From contig NZ_CP080377.1 of the NCBI RefSeq assembly GCF_019443505.1, forward strand, positions 4,836,001-4,900,000: a stretch of 64,000 nt of DNA. The letters are read 5' to 3'. Each line of letters begins with the position of its first letter. Position 1 is the stretch's first letter. This stretch comes from Janthinobacterium sp. PAMC25594 (GTDB taxonomy: Bacteria > Pseudomonadota > Gammaproteobacteria > Burkholderiales > Burkholderiaceae_D). The translations under genes and the position numbers were made by a program. Positions 52,044 to 62,241 of the stretch are shown here, one piece after another. A model generated the notes under the pieces. That model did not search any database, was not told the DNA's origin, and saw only the letters and a program-made list of their open reading frames with translations.

Positions 52044-54113
52044 ATGAATCTATTTTTTGAAGAATCCGGCGATTTCAAGGTCGGCACGGTCCTGTCGCAA
52101 GCGGGTGAAGCGTATCAAGTGGAAATGGCCAGCGGCAAGCGCACCAAGGTCAAGGTCAAGGATGTGTTGTTGCAGTATGAAAAGCCGGCCCCGGCCGAAC
52201 TGCTGGAACAAGCCAAGAGCATTGCCGCCGAGATCGACCTCGATTTCCTGTGGGAAGTGGCGGGCGAAGACGAGTTCGGCTTTGCCGAGCTGGGCGCCGA
52301 ATATTTCGGCCACGCACCGCTGCCGCCGGAAGCGGCCGGCCTGATCCTGGCCTTGCATTCGGCGCCCGTGTATTTCTACAAGAAGGGCCGTGGCCGCTAC
52401 AAGGCGGCGCCGGAAGCGTCGCTGAAGGCGGCCCTGGCCGGCATCGAAAAGAAAAAGCAGCAGGCGCTGGTGCAGGCAAGCTATGTGGAAGAGCTGAAAC
52501 AGAACCGCTTGCCCGCCTCGATGCAGCCCATGGTGTTGCAACTGCTGTTCAAGCCGGACAAGAACACGATTGAATACAAGGCGCTGGAAGCGGCGTGCAC
52601 GGAATTGCACACGACGCCGCCGCGTTTGATGCTGGCTGTCGGCGGTATTGCTTCGCCGAAAGACCTGCACCTGTCGAAATTTCTTTTCGAGAATTTCCCG
52701 AAAGGCGCCGGTTTCCCCAGCGTGCCCGTGCCCGCCGTGACGGCCAAGCTGCCGCTGGCCGATGTGGCCGCCTTCTCGATCGACGACGTGACCACCACCG
52801 AGATCGACGATGCCTTCTCGGTGCAGCCGCTGCCCGATGGCACCGTGAAAGTGGGTATACACATCGCCGCGCCGGGCCTGGGCATCCGCCCGGAAGACGT
52901 GATCGACAAGATGGCGCGCCAGCGCATGTCGACCGTCTACATGCCGGGCGACAAGATCACCATGTTGCCGGACGAAATCGTCAATGCGTTTACCCTGGCG
53001 GAAGGCACGACGTGCCCGGCCTTGTCGCTGTATGCCACCCTGGACCCGAAAGCCGACTGGGCGGTCATCAGCACGCAGACGCGCGCCGAGCTGGTGCCGA
53101 TCGCCAGCAATTTGCGCCACAACCAGCTCGACGACCTGGTCAACGAGGAAACCCTGGCCAGCGGCGAAGGCGAGTACCCGCACAAGGCTGATTTTGCCGT
53201 GCTGTGGCAATGGGCGCAGCAGCTGGAGCAGGGCCGCATGAAGAAGCGCGAAGCGTTTGGCCTGAAGCCGGAACAGAACAACCGCGTCGATTTCAACTTT
53301 TATGTGGAAAACGATATCGTCACCGTGGCGCGCCGCAAGCGTGGCGCGCCGCTGGACAAGATCGTCGCCGAATTGATGATTTTCGCCAACAGTACCTGGG
53401 GCAAGATGCTGCACGACCATGGCGTGCCGGGCATCTACCGCAGCCAGGGCGGCGGCAGCGGCAATAGCTGGGCGGCAAAGATGCAGGTACGCATGGTCAC
53501 CCATGCGGCGCCGCACCAGGGCCTGGGCGTGGATCAATACGCATGGAGCACATCACCGTTGCGCCGCTACACGGATCTGGTGAACCAGTGGCAAATCATC
53601 GCCTGCGCCGAGCATGGCGTGACGGCGCCGCTGGTGGCCCCGTTCAAGCCCCGTGATGCGAATTTGTTCGCCATCGTTTCGGCGTTCGACGCCGCGTATG
53701 CCGCGTATGGCGATTTCCAGTCGAACATGGAACGCTACTGGTGCTTGCGCTGGCTGCACCAGGAAAACGCGCGTCAGGTCGATGCCGTCGTCCTGAAAGA
53801 CGAGATTTTGCGCCTGGTCGACATTCCGCTGGTCATCAAGCTGCCGGGCATGCCATCGGTGGCGCGCGGCGCCCAGGTGAAACTGGACTTGCTGCGCTGG
53901 GATGAAGTCGACCTGAGCATTGAAGCGCGCCTGCTGGAAATCGCCGCCGTGCCCGATGCGGCGGCTAACGCCGAGCTCGACTACGAGGAAGAATCGGGCG
54001 ACGACGGCGCGGAGGAAGTAGCGCCGGAAGCGGCGAACCAGGTCAGCGACGCCGAGGCGGAAGTGGCGGAACTGGTCAGCGAAGACGTGGTCAGCGAGCC
54101 CGAGGTCAAGTAA
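52044..54113 (+). CDS. RNB-domain ribonuclease (RNase II/R family)
   Basis: 689 residues, nearer RNase II than RNase R in length. The RNB catalytic core has AFSIDDVTTTEIDDAFSVQ (Mg-binding Asp residues, about 247-265) and DQYAWSTSPLRRYTDLVNQWQ (RNA end site). The N-terminal region is a helical domain instead of clear cold-shock domains, and the C-terminal S1 domain is weak and followed by ~60 acidic residues. It degrades RNA 3'-to-5'. Starts three bases after ubiC, so the two are one transcript. Confidence 0.9.
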   Translation: MNLFFEESGDFKVGTVLSQAGEAYQVEMASGKRTKVKVKDVLLQYEKPAPAELLEQAKSIAAEIDLDFLWEVAGEDEFGFAELGAEYFGHAPLPPEAAGLILALHSAPVYFYKKGRGRYKAAPEASLKAALAGIEKKKQQALVQASYVEELKQNRLPASMQPMVLQLLFKPDKNTIEYKALEAACTELHTTPPRLMLAVGGIASPKDLHLSKFLFENFPKGAGFPSVPVPAVTAKLPLADVAAFSIDDVTTTEIDDAFSVQPLPDGTVKVGIHIAAPGLGIRPEDVIDKMARQRMSTVYMPGDKITMLPDEIVNAFTLAEGTTCPALSLYATLDPKADWAVISTQTRAELVPIASNLRHNQLDDLVNEETLASGEGEYPHKADFAVLWQWAQQLEQGRMKKREAFGLKPEQNNRVDFNFYVENDIVTVARRKRGAPLDKIVAELMIFANSTWGKMLHDHGVPGIYRSQGGGSGNSWAAKMQVRMVTHAAPHQGLGVDQYAWSTSPLRRYTDLVNQWQIIACAEHGVTAPLVAPFKPRDANLFAIVSAFDAAYAAYGDFQSNMERYWCLRWLHQENARQVDAVVLKDEILRLVDIPLVIKLPGMPSVARGAQVKLDLLRWDEVDLSIEARLLEIAAVPDAAANAELDYEEESGDDGAEEVAPEAANQVSDAEAEVAELVSEDVVSEPEVK

Positions 54114-54214
54114 GGCCTCGGTGCGGCCATCAAGGCGGTGCTGAAAACTGTTGCCGGCATCGCCCTTTGACGTAGAATTCAGCCATCTTGTATCTTGTGT
54201 TGTAAGGAACTGGG

Positions 54215-55108
54215 TTGCGCGTGAAGTCTTTCCGAGAGAATCGTTTCCTGATGATTGCCGTGGCGGTATCGCTGCTGGCGCATGGCGCCTTGCTGGCGAT
54301 GCATTTTGTCGCCCCGGCGCCGCAGCGGGCCGTCGCCACCGACCCCGGCCTGGAAGTGATCCTGGTCAACGCCAAGCATGCGAACAAACCGCTGAAGGCC
54401 GATGCTCTGGCGCAAGCCAACCTCGATGGCGGTGGCCAGGCCGACAAGGGCCGCGCCAAGTCGCCCTTGCCCGACATGCGCAAAGTGGAAGAGGGCGACA
54501 GCGTCAAGGCCAGCGCCCGGCGCATTGCCGAACTGGAACAAAAACAGCAGGAATTGCTGACACAGGCGGCCAAGCCGACGCCCTACAGCGCCGCGCCCGT
54601 CACGGAAAAGGACAAACCGAATCCGCTGGCGTCCGGTTCGGACTTGATGGAAAGCAGCAAGGCCATCGCGCGCATGGCGGCCGAGATCAGCCAGACCGTG
54701 GAAGACCAGAATAAACGTCCGCGCAAGACTTTCATTACGCCCAGCACGCAGGAGGTCGGCTATGCCATGTATTACAAGACCCTGCAAAAGCGCATCGAGG
54801 AAATCGGCACCCTGAATTTCCCGCAAAAGAATGGCCGCAAGATATATGGCGAACTGGTCGTCTACATCCCCATCTTCCAGGACGGCACGATTTACCAGAA
54901 GGAAGGCGGCGCCCGCGTGGAAAAAAGCTCGGGCAACCCAGAGCTGGACGCGGCCGCCCTGGCCATCGTGCGCCGCGCGGCACCGTTCGGCCGTTTCCCA
55001 CCGAATATGTTGTCAAGTGATAAAGATGACCTGTGGGTCGTCATCACCCGTTTCAAATTTACGCGCGAAGAAAAAATGGAAGCTAACCTGACTGGCGGCA
55101 GCAATTGA
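54215..55108 (+). CDS. TonB-like energy transducer
   Basis: 297 residues. One N-terminal membrane helix ([21 protein letters not shown]), a charged and Gln/Ala-rich central region (coiled-coil-like about 100-130), and a C-terminal TonB fold ([41 protein letters not shown]). Could couple inner-membrane proton force to outer-membrane receptors, though the Pro-rich linker of classical TonB is missing and no exbB/exbD are adjacent. TTG start at 54215, because AAGGA is 6 bases upstream; a GTG at 54221 is an alternative. It overlaps aroE. Confidence 0.85.
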   Translation: MRVKSFRENRFLMIAVAVSLLAHGALLAMHFVAPAPQRAVATDPGLEVILVNAKHANKPLKADALAQANLDGGGQADKGRAKSPLPDMRKVEEGDSVKASARRIAELEQKQQELLTQAAKPTPYSAAPVTEKDKPNPLASGSDLMESSKAIARMAAEISQTVEDQNKRPRKTFITPSTQEVGYAMYYKTLQKRIEEIGTLNFPQKNGRKIYGELVVYIPIFQDGTIYQKEGGARVEKSSGNPELDAAALAIVRRAAPFGRFPPNMLSSDKDDLWVVITRFKFTREEKMEANLTGGSN

Positions 55109-55119
55109 ACAAGCAAGAA

Positions 55120-55947
55120 ATGAATCCCGATCAATATTGCGTCTTCGGCAATCCCATCGCCCACAGCAAGTCCCCCCTGATCCACGCCGCGTTTGCCTTG
55201 CAGACGGGCGAGCCCATCGTCTACGATCGCCGGCTGGCGCCGCTCGATGGCTTTGCCCTGGCCGCTCGCACGTTTGCCGCCGAGGGCGGCAAGGGCGCGA
55301 ACGTGACGGTGCCCTTCAAACTCGATGCGTGTGCGCTGGCCACCGTCCTGACGCCGCGCGCGCAAGCGGCCGGCGCCGTCAATACCCTGCGTTTCGATGG
55401 CGCCACCATTCTTGGCGACAATACCGATGGCGCGGGCCTGGTGGCCGACATCATGCGCAACGCAGGTGTGGCCATCGCCGGCAAGCGCGTCCTGCTGCTG
55501 GGCGCGGGCGGCGCGGCGCGCGGCGTGGTGCTGCCCTTGCTGGAACAGGGACCGCAGGAAATTTTTATTGCCAACCGCACCGTGGCCACGGCCGAGGCGC
55601 TGGTGGCGCAGTTTGCGGACGCGGCGCGTCACGCTGCCCAGCTGCGCGCCGGCGGCTACACGCAGCCCGACGGCGTATTCGATATCGTCATCAATGCCAC
55701 CTCGGCCAGCCTGGCGGGCGACTTGCCGCCCGTGCCAGCGGGTATCTTCGGCAGCCACACGCTGGCGCTGGACATGATGTATGGCGCCCAGCCCACCGTC
55801 TTCATGGACTTTGCCGCCCAGCATGGCGCGCAGGTGCGCGACGGCCTGGGCATGCTGGTGGAGCAGGCGGCCGAAGCGTTTGACGTGTGGCGCGGCGTGC
55901 GGCCGCGGACGCAGGACTTGCTGGCGCAATTGCGGGGCAGCCTGTGA
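55120..55947 (+). CDS. aroE: Shikimate dehydrogenase
   Basis: 275 residues. Shikimate-binding [15 protein letters not shown], catalytic Lys in [14 protein letters not shown] site [17 protein letters not shown] and [10 protein letters not shown], and [13 protein letters not shown] near the end. NADPH-dependent reduction of dehydroshikimate. ATG at 55120; a TTG at 55105 overlapping the upstream stop could be the start instead. Its TGA overlaps the mtgA start (GTGA). Confidence 0.95.
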   Translation: MNPDQYCVFGNPIAHSKSPLIHAAFALQTGEPIVYDRRLAPLDGFALAARTFAAEGGKGANVTVPFKLDACALATVLTPRAQAAGAVNTLRFDGATILGDNTDGAGLVADIMRNAGVAIAGKRVLLLGAGGAARGVVLPLLEQGPQEIFIANRTVATAEALVAQFADAARHAAQLRAGGYTQPDGVFDIVINATSASLAGDLPPVPAGIFGSHTLALDMMYGAQPTVFMDFAAQHGAQVRDGLGMLVEQAAEAFDVWRGVRPRTQDLLAQLRGSL

Positions 55948-56675
55948 GCGGCGGCAAGAAGGGCGCGCGCAAAGGTGGTGGCGGCCGCCGCTACGGCTGG
56001 ATCAAGTGGCTGTTCATCGTGCCCGTGCTGGCCTTTATCGTCGTGCAACTGTATTTCTTCCTGCAAATCTGGTGGTGGGTCGACCACAACCCGTCCAGCA
56101 CGGCTTTCATGCGCGAACAGTTGTCCGTCTTGCAGGACAAGAATCCGAATGCGACCATCCAGCAGACGTGGGTGCCATACAACCGCATCTCGAACAATCT
56201 GAAACGGGCCATCATCGCCTCGGAAGACGCGAATTTTTCCGAGCACGAAGGCGTGGACTGGGAAGCCTTGCAAAAGGCTTATGAGAAAAATAGCAAAAAA
56301 CAAAAGGTTGTGGCGGGCGGTTCGACCATCACGCAGCAACTGGCGAAGAATCTGTTCCTGTCCGGTTCGCGCAGCTATGTGCGCAAGGGCCAGGAACTGA
56401 TCATCACGTACATGCTGGAAAGCCTGATGGAGAAGCAGCGCATCTTTGAAATCTATTTGAACGTGGTGGAATTTGGCACGGGTATCTTCGGCGCCGAAGC
56501 GGCCGCGCGCCACTATTACCATGTCAGCGCGGCGGGCTTGAGCGCGGCGCAGGCGGCGAAACTGGCCGTGATGCTGCCAAATCCCCGCTTTTATGACCGT
56601 CACCGCGATACGGGCTATCTGAACCGGCGCACCAGTGTCATCCTGCGCCGCATGGGGGCGGCGGAATTGCCTTGA
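55944..56675 (+). CDS. mtgA: Monofunctional peptidoglycan transglycosylase
   Basis: 243 residues. N-terminal membrane anchor ([22 protein letters not shown]), then the GT51 glycosyltransferase motifs: [17 protein letters not shown] (catalytic Glu), [29 protein letters not shown] and [20 protein letters not shown]. Polymerises lipid II in the periplasm without a transpeptidase domain. GTG start overlapping aroE's stop. Confidence 0.95.
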   Translation: MSGGKKGARKGGGGRRYGWIKWLFIVPVLAFIVVQLYFFLQIWWWVDHNPSSTAFMREQLSVLQDKNPNATIQQTWVPYNRISNNLKRAIIASEDANFSEHEGVDWEALQKAYEKNSKKQKVVAGGSTITQQLAKNLFLSGSRSYVRKGQELIITYMLESLMEKQRIFEIYLNVVEFGTGIFGAEAAARHYYHVSAAGLSAAQAAKLAVMLPNPRFYDRHRDTGYLNRRTSVILRRMGAAELP

Positions 56676-56896
56676 TGGCAGCCGGCTTTATTTGCATAAA
56701 ATCAAAGCTGCCTGATTGGCACTATTGCGGCGCAGCATCTTAATCGTCTCCCTTGGTGCAACGCCGTACTTTTTCCGTGAAAAAGCGGTGCCGGGGGTGG
56801 TCGTGAAAAGGCCTTTGCGGGTACACTTGCGCTGTTTTCATTTTTGGCGCCAGCGCCAGCACATCACGATAACCCCACATCCGGCTGAGAGCGCGC

Positions 56897-57862
56897 ATGA
56901 TCAATGTCTTTGTATTACAGAATGGCCGGCTCAACCAGGTGCCGATCGACAGCCGCGCAGACCTCGAAAATGCCGAACCGGTGTGGGTCGACCTGACCGA
57001 CCCCACCGATGATGAACGGGCCTGGGTCAAGGCCATCTACAACGTCACGCTGCCGGGCGAGGACGAAGTCAAGGATATTGAAGCGTCGGCCCGCTATTAC
57101 GAAGCGGAAAATGGCGACTTGCATCTGCGCACCGACTTCCTGCGTGAAGAAGACGACGGTCCTTCGCGCGTCATCACCGTGGCCTTCATCCTGGCGCGCA
57201 AGATCCTGTTTTCCATGCATACGGACGACCTGCCCGTGTTCCGCCTGGTGCGCATGCGCGCCCGCTCGCGGCCAGGCTCGATCGCCGACTACATGGACGT
57301 GCTGCTCGACCTGTACGCCACCGATGCCGAATATTCGGCCGACGTGCTCGAAGGCATCTACCAGAACCTGGAAGAAGTCAGCACGCGCGTGCTGCAAAAG
57401 GAATTTACCGATGCGCACGCGGCCGAAGCGCTGAACGCGATTGCCCACGAAGAAGATTTGAATGGCCGTATCCGCCGCAACATGATGGATACGCGCCGCG
57501 CCGTGAGCTTTTTGATGCGCGGCCGCTTGCTCAATTCCGAGCAGTTCGAGGAAGCGCGGCAGATTTTGCGCGACATCGAATCGCTGGACGGCCATACCTC
57601 TTTCCTGTTCGACAAGATCAACTTCCTGATGGATGCCACCGTCGGTTTCATCAACATCAACCAGAACAAGATCATCAAGATCTTCTCGGTGGCCAGCGTG
57701 GCCTTCCTGCCGCCGACGCTGATCGCCAGCGTGTACGGCATGAACTTCAAGCTGATGCCGGAACTGGAATGGTCGTTCGGTTATCCTTGGGCCTGGGGCT
57801 TGATGATCACCAGCGCCATCGCACCGTTCCTGTACTTCCGCCACCGTGGCTGGCTGAAGTAA
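56897..57862 (+). CDS. corA: Magnesium/cobalt transporter CorA
   Basis: 321 residues. N-terminal cytoplasmic funnel domain (alpha/beta then long helices) and two C-terminal membrane helices: AFLPPTLIASVYGMNFKLMPEL with the GMN selectivity motif at about 282, then WAWGLMITSAIAPFLYF. Pentameric Mg2+ channel. Ends with a basic tail HRGWLK. A weak GC-rich hairpin (57872-57896) follows. Confidence 0.95.
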   Translation: MINVFVLQNGRLNQVPIDSRADLENAEPVWVDLTDPTDDERAWVKAIYNVTLPGEDEVKDIEASARYYEAENGDLHLRTDFLREEDDGPSRVITVAFILARKILFSMHTDDLPVFRLVRMRARSRPGSIADYMDVLLDLYATDAEYSADVLEGIYQNLEEVSTRVLQKEFTDAHAAEALNAIAHEEDLNGRIRRNMMDTRRAVSFLMRGRLLNSEQFEEARQILRDIESLDGHTSFLFDKINFLMDATVGFININQNKIIKIFSVASVAFLPPTLIASVYGMNFKLMPELEWSFGYPWAWGLMITSAIAPFLYFRHRGWLK

Positions 57863-57871
57863 ACCGCATCG

Positions 57872-57896
57872 CCGGGGCGCGTCCGCGTCCCGGTTT
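57872..57896 (+). terminator. Weak terminator-like hairpin after corA
   Basis: CCGGGGCGCG / CGCGTCCCGG with a two-base centre and one G-T pair, followed by only three T. A possible stop of the corA transcript; not a strong call. Confidence 0.4.
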
Positions 57897-58139
57897 CAAG
57901 GCAAGCGCAGCAATTTCAAAAATCAGCGATAATCATTGGTATTGCGTGGTATTGAATTGGTATCTACGTTGTCTGTGTTAAGCCAGTCTTTCCCCCGTAG
58001 TCTGCCTTTTGCAGAAAAGTATCGTCATTCAGACGTTTTCTGCGTGGCAGCGTCCGCCTGTTCCACCTATGATCGTTGCGAAGCCGGCCTTGTTGGCCAG
58101 CTGCCGCATTTCCCGTCACCGTTGTCTTCTGGAGAGTCC

Positions 58140-58856
58140 ATGCCTGATACCGCCACCACCCCACCGCGCTTTACCCATCTGATCAGCGACTGCGATGGCG
58201 TGCTGATCGACAGCGAAGCCGTGGCCCTGCAAGCGCTGCTGGAATTGCTGGCACCGCGCCTGCCGAACCTGCCCCAGGGTGTCACCGTGCAAGGCTTGAT
58301 CGAGCCGCGCCTGGGCCAGCGCCTGGTGCCGCTGATGCAGGATATCTACAAGGAACTGGGACTGCCGCAATTGCCGGCCGACGAGATCATGGCCATCGGC
58401 AACGCCGTCGATGCGGCCTGCGATGCGCAATTGCGCGCCGTACCGGGCGTGGCGCAGGCGCTGGCCGCCATTGCGCTGCCCAAGGCCGTGGCCTCGAACA
58501 GCGTCAGCGCGCGCGTGTTGTCGGCGCTTGAGCGCACTGGCATGGCGCCGCTGTTCGACAAGCGCGTCTTCACGCCGGACCTGGTCGGCCATGCCAAGCC
58601 GCATCCGGGCGTGTACCTGGCGGCAGCGGCCGCGTTTGGCGTGCCGCCGGGTCAGTGTCTGGTGCTGGAAGACAGCGTCACGGGCGTGACGGCCGCCGTG
58701 GCGGCGGGCATGACGGTATTGGGATTCATCGGCGGCGGGCATATCGCCGCCGGCCAGGAAGATAGGTTGAAAGCGGCCGGCGCGCATGTCGTGTTCAGCG
58801 ACATGGCCAGCCTGCCGGCGCTGGTGGCCGCGGTGATGGATACCGCGACCGTCTGA
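58140..58856 (+). CDS. HAD-superfamily phosphatase (Gph/beta-phosphoglucomutase-like)
   Basis: 238 residues. HAD motif I ISDCDGVLIDSE (nucleophile Asp and acid Asp), a helical cap at about 25-95, motif II VASNSVSARVL, motif III Lys in HAKPHPGVYLAA, and motif IV LVLEDSVTGVTAA. Likely dephosphorylates a sugar phosphate or phosphoglycolate; the substrate cannot be told. ATG at 58140 with TGGAGAG upstream. Its end lies 6 bases from the converging hemL stop. Confidence 0.9.
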   Translation: MPDTATTPPRFTHLISDCDGVLIDSEAVALQALLELLAPRLPNLPQGVTVQGLIEPRLGQRLVPLMQDIYKELGLPQLPADEIMAIGNAVDAACDAQLRAVPGVAQALAAIALPKAVASNSVSARVLSALERTGMAPLFDKRVFTPDLVGHAKPHPGVYLAAAAAFGVPPGQCLVLEDSVTGVTAAVAAGMTVLGFIGGGHIAAGQEDRLKAAGAHVVFSDMASLPALVAAVMDTATV

Positions 58857-58862
58857 CTGTGC

Positions 58863-60152
58863 TTATGCTAATTTAGCAAACACCTTGCGCGCGGCGTCGA
58901 TGGTGGCGTCGATGACGGCATCATCGTGCTGTGCCGAGACGAAGCCCGCCTCGAAGGCGGCGGGCGCGAAGTACACGCCTTCGTCCAGCATGGCGTGGAA
59001 GAAGGCGTTGAACTTGCTGCGGTCGCCCGCCATCATTTCCGCGTAACTGGTCGGTGGGGTGGCGCTGAAATAGATGCCGAACATGCCGCCGATGTAGTCG
59101 GCGCAGAAGACCACGCCCGCGTCCTTCGCCGCGCTTGTCAAGCCTTCGGCCAGGCGCTTGGCCGTGGCGCCCAGCTGCTCGTAGAAGCCCGGTTGCTGGA
59201 TCAGTTTCAAGGTGGCCATGCCGGCCGCCACGGCGACCGGGTTGCCGGACAAGGTGCCGGCCTGGTAGACGGCGCCCAGCGGCGCCATGTGGTGCATCAG
59301 CGCCGCGCTGCCGCCGAAGGCCGCCACCGGCATGCCGCCGCCGATCACCTTGCCCAGCGCGGTGAGGTCGGGCTTGATGCCGTACAGCGCTTGCGCGCCG
59401 CCCAGGGCCACGCGCAAGCCGCACATGACTTCATCGAAAATGAGCAGGGCGCCGTGCTGCGTGCACAGCTCGCGCATCGCTTGCAGGAATTGCGGCGTGG
59501 CTTTCACCAGGTTCATGTTGCCGGCCACCGGTTCGACGATGACGCAGGCGATTTCCGCGCCGAAGCTGTCGAAGGCGTCCTTCAGCTGCTCCACGTTGTT
59601 ATAGTCGAGCACCAGGGTGTGCTTGACGAAATCTTCGGGCACGCCGGCCGACGTCGGGTTGCCGAAGGTGAGCAGGCCGCTGCCCGCTTTCACCAGCAGC
59701 GAGTCGGCGTGGCCGTGGTAGCAGCCTTCGAACTTGACGATCTTGTCGCGTCCCGTGGCGCCGCGCGCCAGGCGCAGGGCGCTCATGGTCGCTTCCGTGC
59801 CCGACGACACCAGGCGTACCTGCTCGATTGATGGCACCAGACGCGTGATTTCCTCGGCCATCAGCACTTCGCCTTCGGTCGGCGCGCCGAACGACAGGCC
59901 CAGCGCGGCCGCATCCTGCACCGCTTTCACCACTTCCGGGTGGGCGTGGCCGACGATGGCCGGGCCCCAGGAGCCGATGTAGTCGATATAGCGTTTGCCG
60001 TCCGCATCCCAGAAGTACGGGCCTTCGGCGCGCGTGATGAAGCGCGGCGTGCCGCCGACGGAGCGGAAGGCGCGCACGGGCGAATTGACGCCGCCTGGCG
60101 TGGTTTTTTGTGCGCGGGCAAACAGGATGTCGTTCTGTGAAGTCGTCGTCAT
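58863..60152 (-). CDS. hemL: Glutamate-1-semialdehyde 2,1-aminomutase
   Basis: 429 residues. PLP enzyme of heme synthesis: [15 protein letters not shown] at the start, [52 protein letters not shown] and the PLP Lys in [17 protein letters not shown]. Converts glutamate 1-semialdehyde to 5-aminolevulinate. ATG at 60152; a longer frame exists upstream but has no family match. thiD lies upstream on the same strand. Confidence 0.96.
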   Translation of the reverse strand: MTTTSQNDILFARAQKTTPGGVNSPVRAFRSVGGTPRFITRAEGPYFWDADGKRYIDYIGSWGPAIVGHAHPEVVKAVQDAAALGLSFGAPTEGEVLMAEEITRLVPSIEQVRLVSSGTEATMSALRLARGATGRDKIVKFEGCYHGHADSLLVKAGSGLLTFGNPTSAGVPEDFVKHTLVLDYNNVEQLKDAFDSFGAEIACVIVEPVAGNMNLVKATPQFLQAMRELCTQHGALLIFDEVMCGLRVALGGAQALYGIKPDLTALGKVIGGGMPVAAFGGSAALMHHMAPLGAVYQAGTLSGNPVAVAAGMATLKLIQQPGFYEQLGATAKRLAEGLTSAAKDAGVVFCADYIGGMFGIYFSATPPTSYAEMMAGDRSKFNAFFHAMLDEGVYFAPAAFEAGFVSAQHDDAVIDATIDAARKVFAKLA

Positions 60153-60211
60153 GATAATCGTGCCTTGAGAGTGGATCGTTGTCTGTGTTGTCTGTGTTTG
60201 TCTGGACGGGA

Positions 60212-61069
60212 TTATTGGGCGCCGCGCTGGCGCTGCTGCCGGAACAACCGGTTCGGCACCAGCTTGCCCATGCCGTGGCGCTGCGCGTGGGCCAGCGCGC
60301 CGGTGGTAAATTCCTGCGCCGCCACGACGACCTGCGGCACATCGTCTTCGTTTTCCGCCAGGGCCAGCAGGGCGGTGGCGGCCGCCGACAGGGTGCTGCC
60401 GGCGCCGTTGAAGATGCCTGGCAGGTGCTGCCATTCGTCGTGGCGCACCACGCCGTCCTCGCCGAACAGGGTATTGGCGCGCAACTTGCCTTCGCCCGTG
60501 CCGGACTTGCTGGCGTCGGCCGGCATGCCGGTGACGAGCACGTATTCGCAGCCCAGGGCCACCAGGTAATCGACGTCGTTTTGCAGGGTGTCGTCCGGAT
60601 CGGCGTCGCGCCAGGTCTCGGCCAGGCGCTCCAGCTCCACCGGCGAGAGCACCAGCAAGGTCGTTTGCGGGATCAGCAGCTGGCGCACGGCGGTGAGGAT
60701 GTCTTCGTCGTCCATGCCCTGTTCCGGCAGCGCCGAAATGAAGGGATCGAGGATCAGCGGCACGTTCGGATAGTCGGAGACGATTTCGGCGATGGCCGTG
60801 ACGTTTTCCACGCTGCCCAGCGCGCCGATCTTGATGGCCGAGACGGACATGTCTTCCAGCAGCACGCGCGCCTGGTCGGAAACCCAGTCCGGGTCGACCG
60901 CCTGCACGTCTTCCACGCGCGCCGTATCGCTGATCAAGAGGCCCGTGGTGACCGACAGGCCATGGCAGCCGAAGGCTGAAAATGTGGCCAGGTCGGCCTG
61001 GATGCCGATCGCACCGACCGGATCGGACACGCCGAAGCTTAATATGAGGGGAGAAGTTTGGTTTTGCAC
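60212..61069 (-). CDS. thiD: ThiD-like hydroxymethylpyrimidine kinase (divergent active site)
   Basis: 285 residues. Substrate-binding N-terminus [24 protein letters not shown] corresponds to the ThiD AGSDPSGGAGIQAD motif. The C-terminal anion hole, usually GTGCT with the catalytic Cys, reads [17 protein letters not shown], so the Cys is replaced by Ser. Middle block [18 protein letters not shown] instead of the usual DPVM. Phosphorylates hydroxymethylpyrimidine in thiamine synthesis in standard members; activity here is uncertain. Divergent from the rubredoxin gene; hemL follows it on the same strand. Confidence 0.82.
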   Translation of the reverse strand: MQNQTSPLILSFGVSDPVGAIGIQADLATFSAFGCHGLSVTTGLLISDTARVEDVQAVDPDWVSDQARVLLEDMSVSAIKIGALGSVENVTAIAEIVSDYPNVPLILDPFISALPEQGMDDEDILTAVRQLLIPQTTLLVLSPVELERLAETWRDADPDDTLQNDVDYLVALGCEYVLVTGMPADASKSGTGEGKLRANTLFGEDGVVRHDEWQHLPGIFNGAGSTLSAAATALLALAENEDDVPQVVVAAQEFTTGALAHAQRHGMGKLVPNRLFRQQRQRGAQ

Positions 61070-61126
61070 GGCGGGTAGATTAAGATACCTAATTCAGCAT
61101 TTTACTTGATTGAAGGGTGGCAGAAC

Positions 61127-61318
61127 GTGAGTAGCAACGAAACAACGCAGCAATTCCAAACGTGGATGTGTCTCATTTGCGGCTGGGTTTATGATGAAGC
61201 GGCCGGTCTGCCCGACGAAGACATCGCTCCCGGCACGCGTTGGGCCGATGTTCCGATGAACTGGACCTGTCCTGAATGCGGTGCGCGCAAGGATGATTTC
61301 GAGATGGTGGCGCTGTAA
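61127..61318 (+). CDS. Rubredoxin
   Basis: 63 residues. Two Cys pairs bind one iron: WMCLICGWVYDEA and WTCPECGARKDDFE. Small electron carrier. GTG start at 61127 with AAGGGTGG upstream; an ATG at 61106 would add seven residues. Lies between thiD and pilG, as in many betaproteobacteria. Confidence 0.94.
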   Translation: MSSNETTQQFQTWMCLICGWVYDEAAGLPDEDIAPGTRWADVPMNWTCPECGARKDDFEMVAL

Positions 61319-61402
61319 TTCATCGAGTTCCCCGGGATGGTGCTGCCGCACGCAGTATCGCGGCAGCCTGTGCTATGGTATGAAAGATTGTCGAATAATC
61401 AC

Positions 61403-61825
61403 ATGACGCGTCCCTTTTTGCCCGAGATGCCGTCCGAGGCCGCGTGCGCCAGTGCCACGATCCTCGTCATCGACGACAGCGCGACGATACGCAGCGCGGC
61501 CGCGAACATCCTGGGCGAGGCCGGTTATCGCGTGGTGGTGGCGGAAAACGGCTTCGAGGCCCTGGCCAAGATCGCCGATTGCCAGCCGGCGCTGATCGTG
61601 TGCGACATCGTGATGCCGCGCCTGGACGGCTACCGCACCTGTGCGCTGATCAAGGCCAGCGCGGCGCATCACGCCACGCCGGTGCTGATGCTGTCGTCGA
61701 AGGAGGGCTTGTTCGACCGCGCGCGCGGCGCCATGGCAGGCGCCAGCGCCTGCCTGGTCAAGCCGCTGGCGCGCGAGGCGCTGCTGGAGGCCGTGCGGCT
61801 GCACCTGGCCAGGCATTTTGAGTAA
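61403..61825 (+). CDS. pilG: Response regulator PilG (type IV pili)
   Basis: 140 residues, a stand-alone receiver domain: acidic pocket in ILVIDDSAT, phospho-acceptor Asp in LIVCDIVMPRLDGY, Thr/Ser in VLMLSSKEG and Lys in CLVKPLAREA. First gene of the pilGHIJ chemosensory set that steers twitching motility. ATG at 61403; a longer frame from 61337 lacks support. Confidence 0.9.
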   Translation: MTRPFLPEMPSEAACASATILVIDDSATIRSAAANILGEAGYRVVVAENGFEALAKIADCQPALIVCDIVMPRLDGYRTCALIKASAAHHATPVLMLSSKEGLFDRARGAMAGASACLVKPLAREALLEAVRLHLARHFE

Positions 61826-61873
61826 GAGCCTATTCTAAGTGGTTTATTGATTGACAACGCAGCAAGGAAGCAG

Positions 61874-62239
61874 ATGGCCATACACACAATTCTGATCGTC
61901 GATGACTCGCCGACAGAACGCTACTACCTGAGCGAGATGCTGGTGCGTGCCGGTTATGCCGTCTTTACGGCGCAGGACGGCGCCGACGCGCTGGCGCAAC
62001 TGAAGCAGGCCAGGCCCGACCTGATCCTGATGGATGTGGTGATGCCCGGTGCGAATGGCTTCCAGATCACGCGCGCGATTGCGCGCGATCCCGAACTGCA
62101 GGACGTGCCGGTGATTATCTGCTCCAGCAAGAGCCAGGAAACGGACCGCATCTGGGGCTTGCGCCAGGGCGCGCGCGATTATCTGGTCAAGCCGGTGGTC
62201 GAAGCCGAGCTGCTGGCCAAGATCGCCGCGCTTTCCTGA
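61874..62239 (+). CDS. pilH: Response regulator PilH (type IV pili)
   Basis: 121 residues, single receiver domain: ILIVDDSPTER acidic pair, phospho-acceptor Asp in ILMDVVMPGANGFQ, Ser/Lys in ICSSKSQETD and YLVKPVVEAELL. AAGGAAG lies before the ATG. Works with PilG, PilI and PilJ; in Pseudomonas PilG and PilH act on pilus extension and retraction. Confidence 0.92.
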   Translation: MAIHTILIVDDSPTERYYLSEMLVRAGYAVFTAQDGADALAQLKQARPDLILMDVVMPGANGFQITRAIARDPELQDVPVIICSSKSQETDRIWGLRQGARDYLVKPVVEAELLAKIAALS

Positions 62240-62241
62240 GA

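Noticed and set aside
61337..61402. Longer start for PilG
   Set aside because: The upstream 22 codons have no family resemblance, and the ATG at 61403 gives the normal receiver start.
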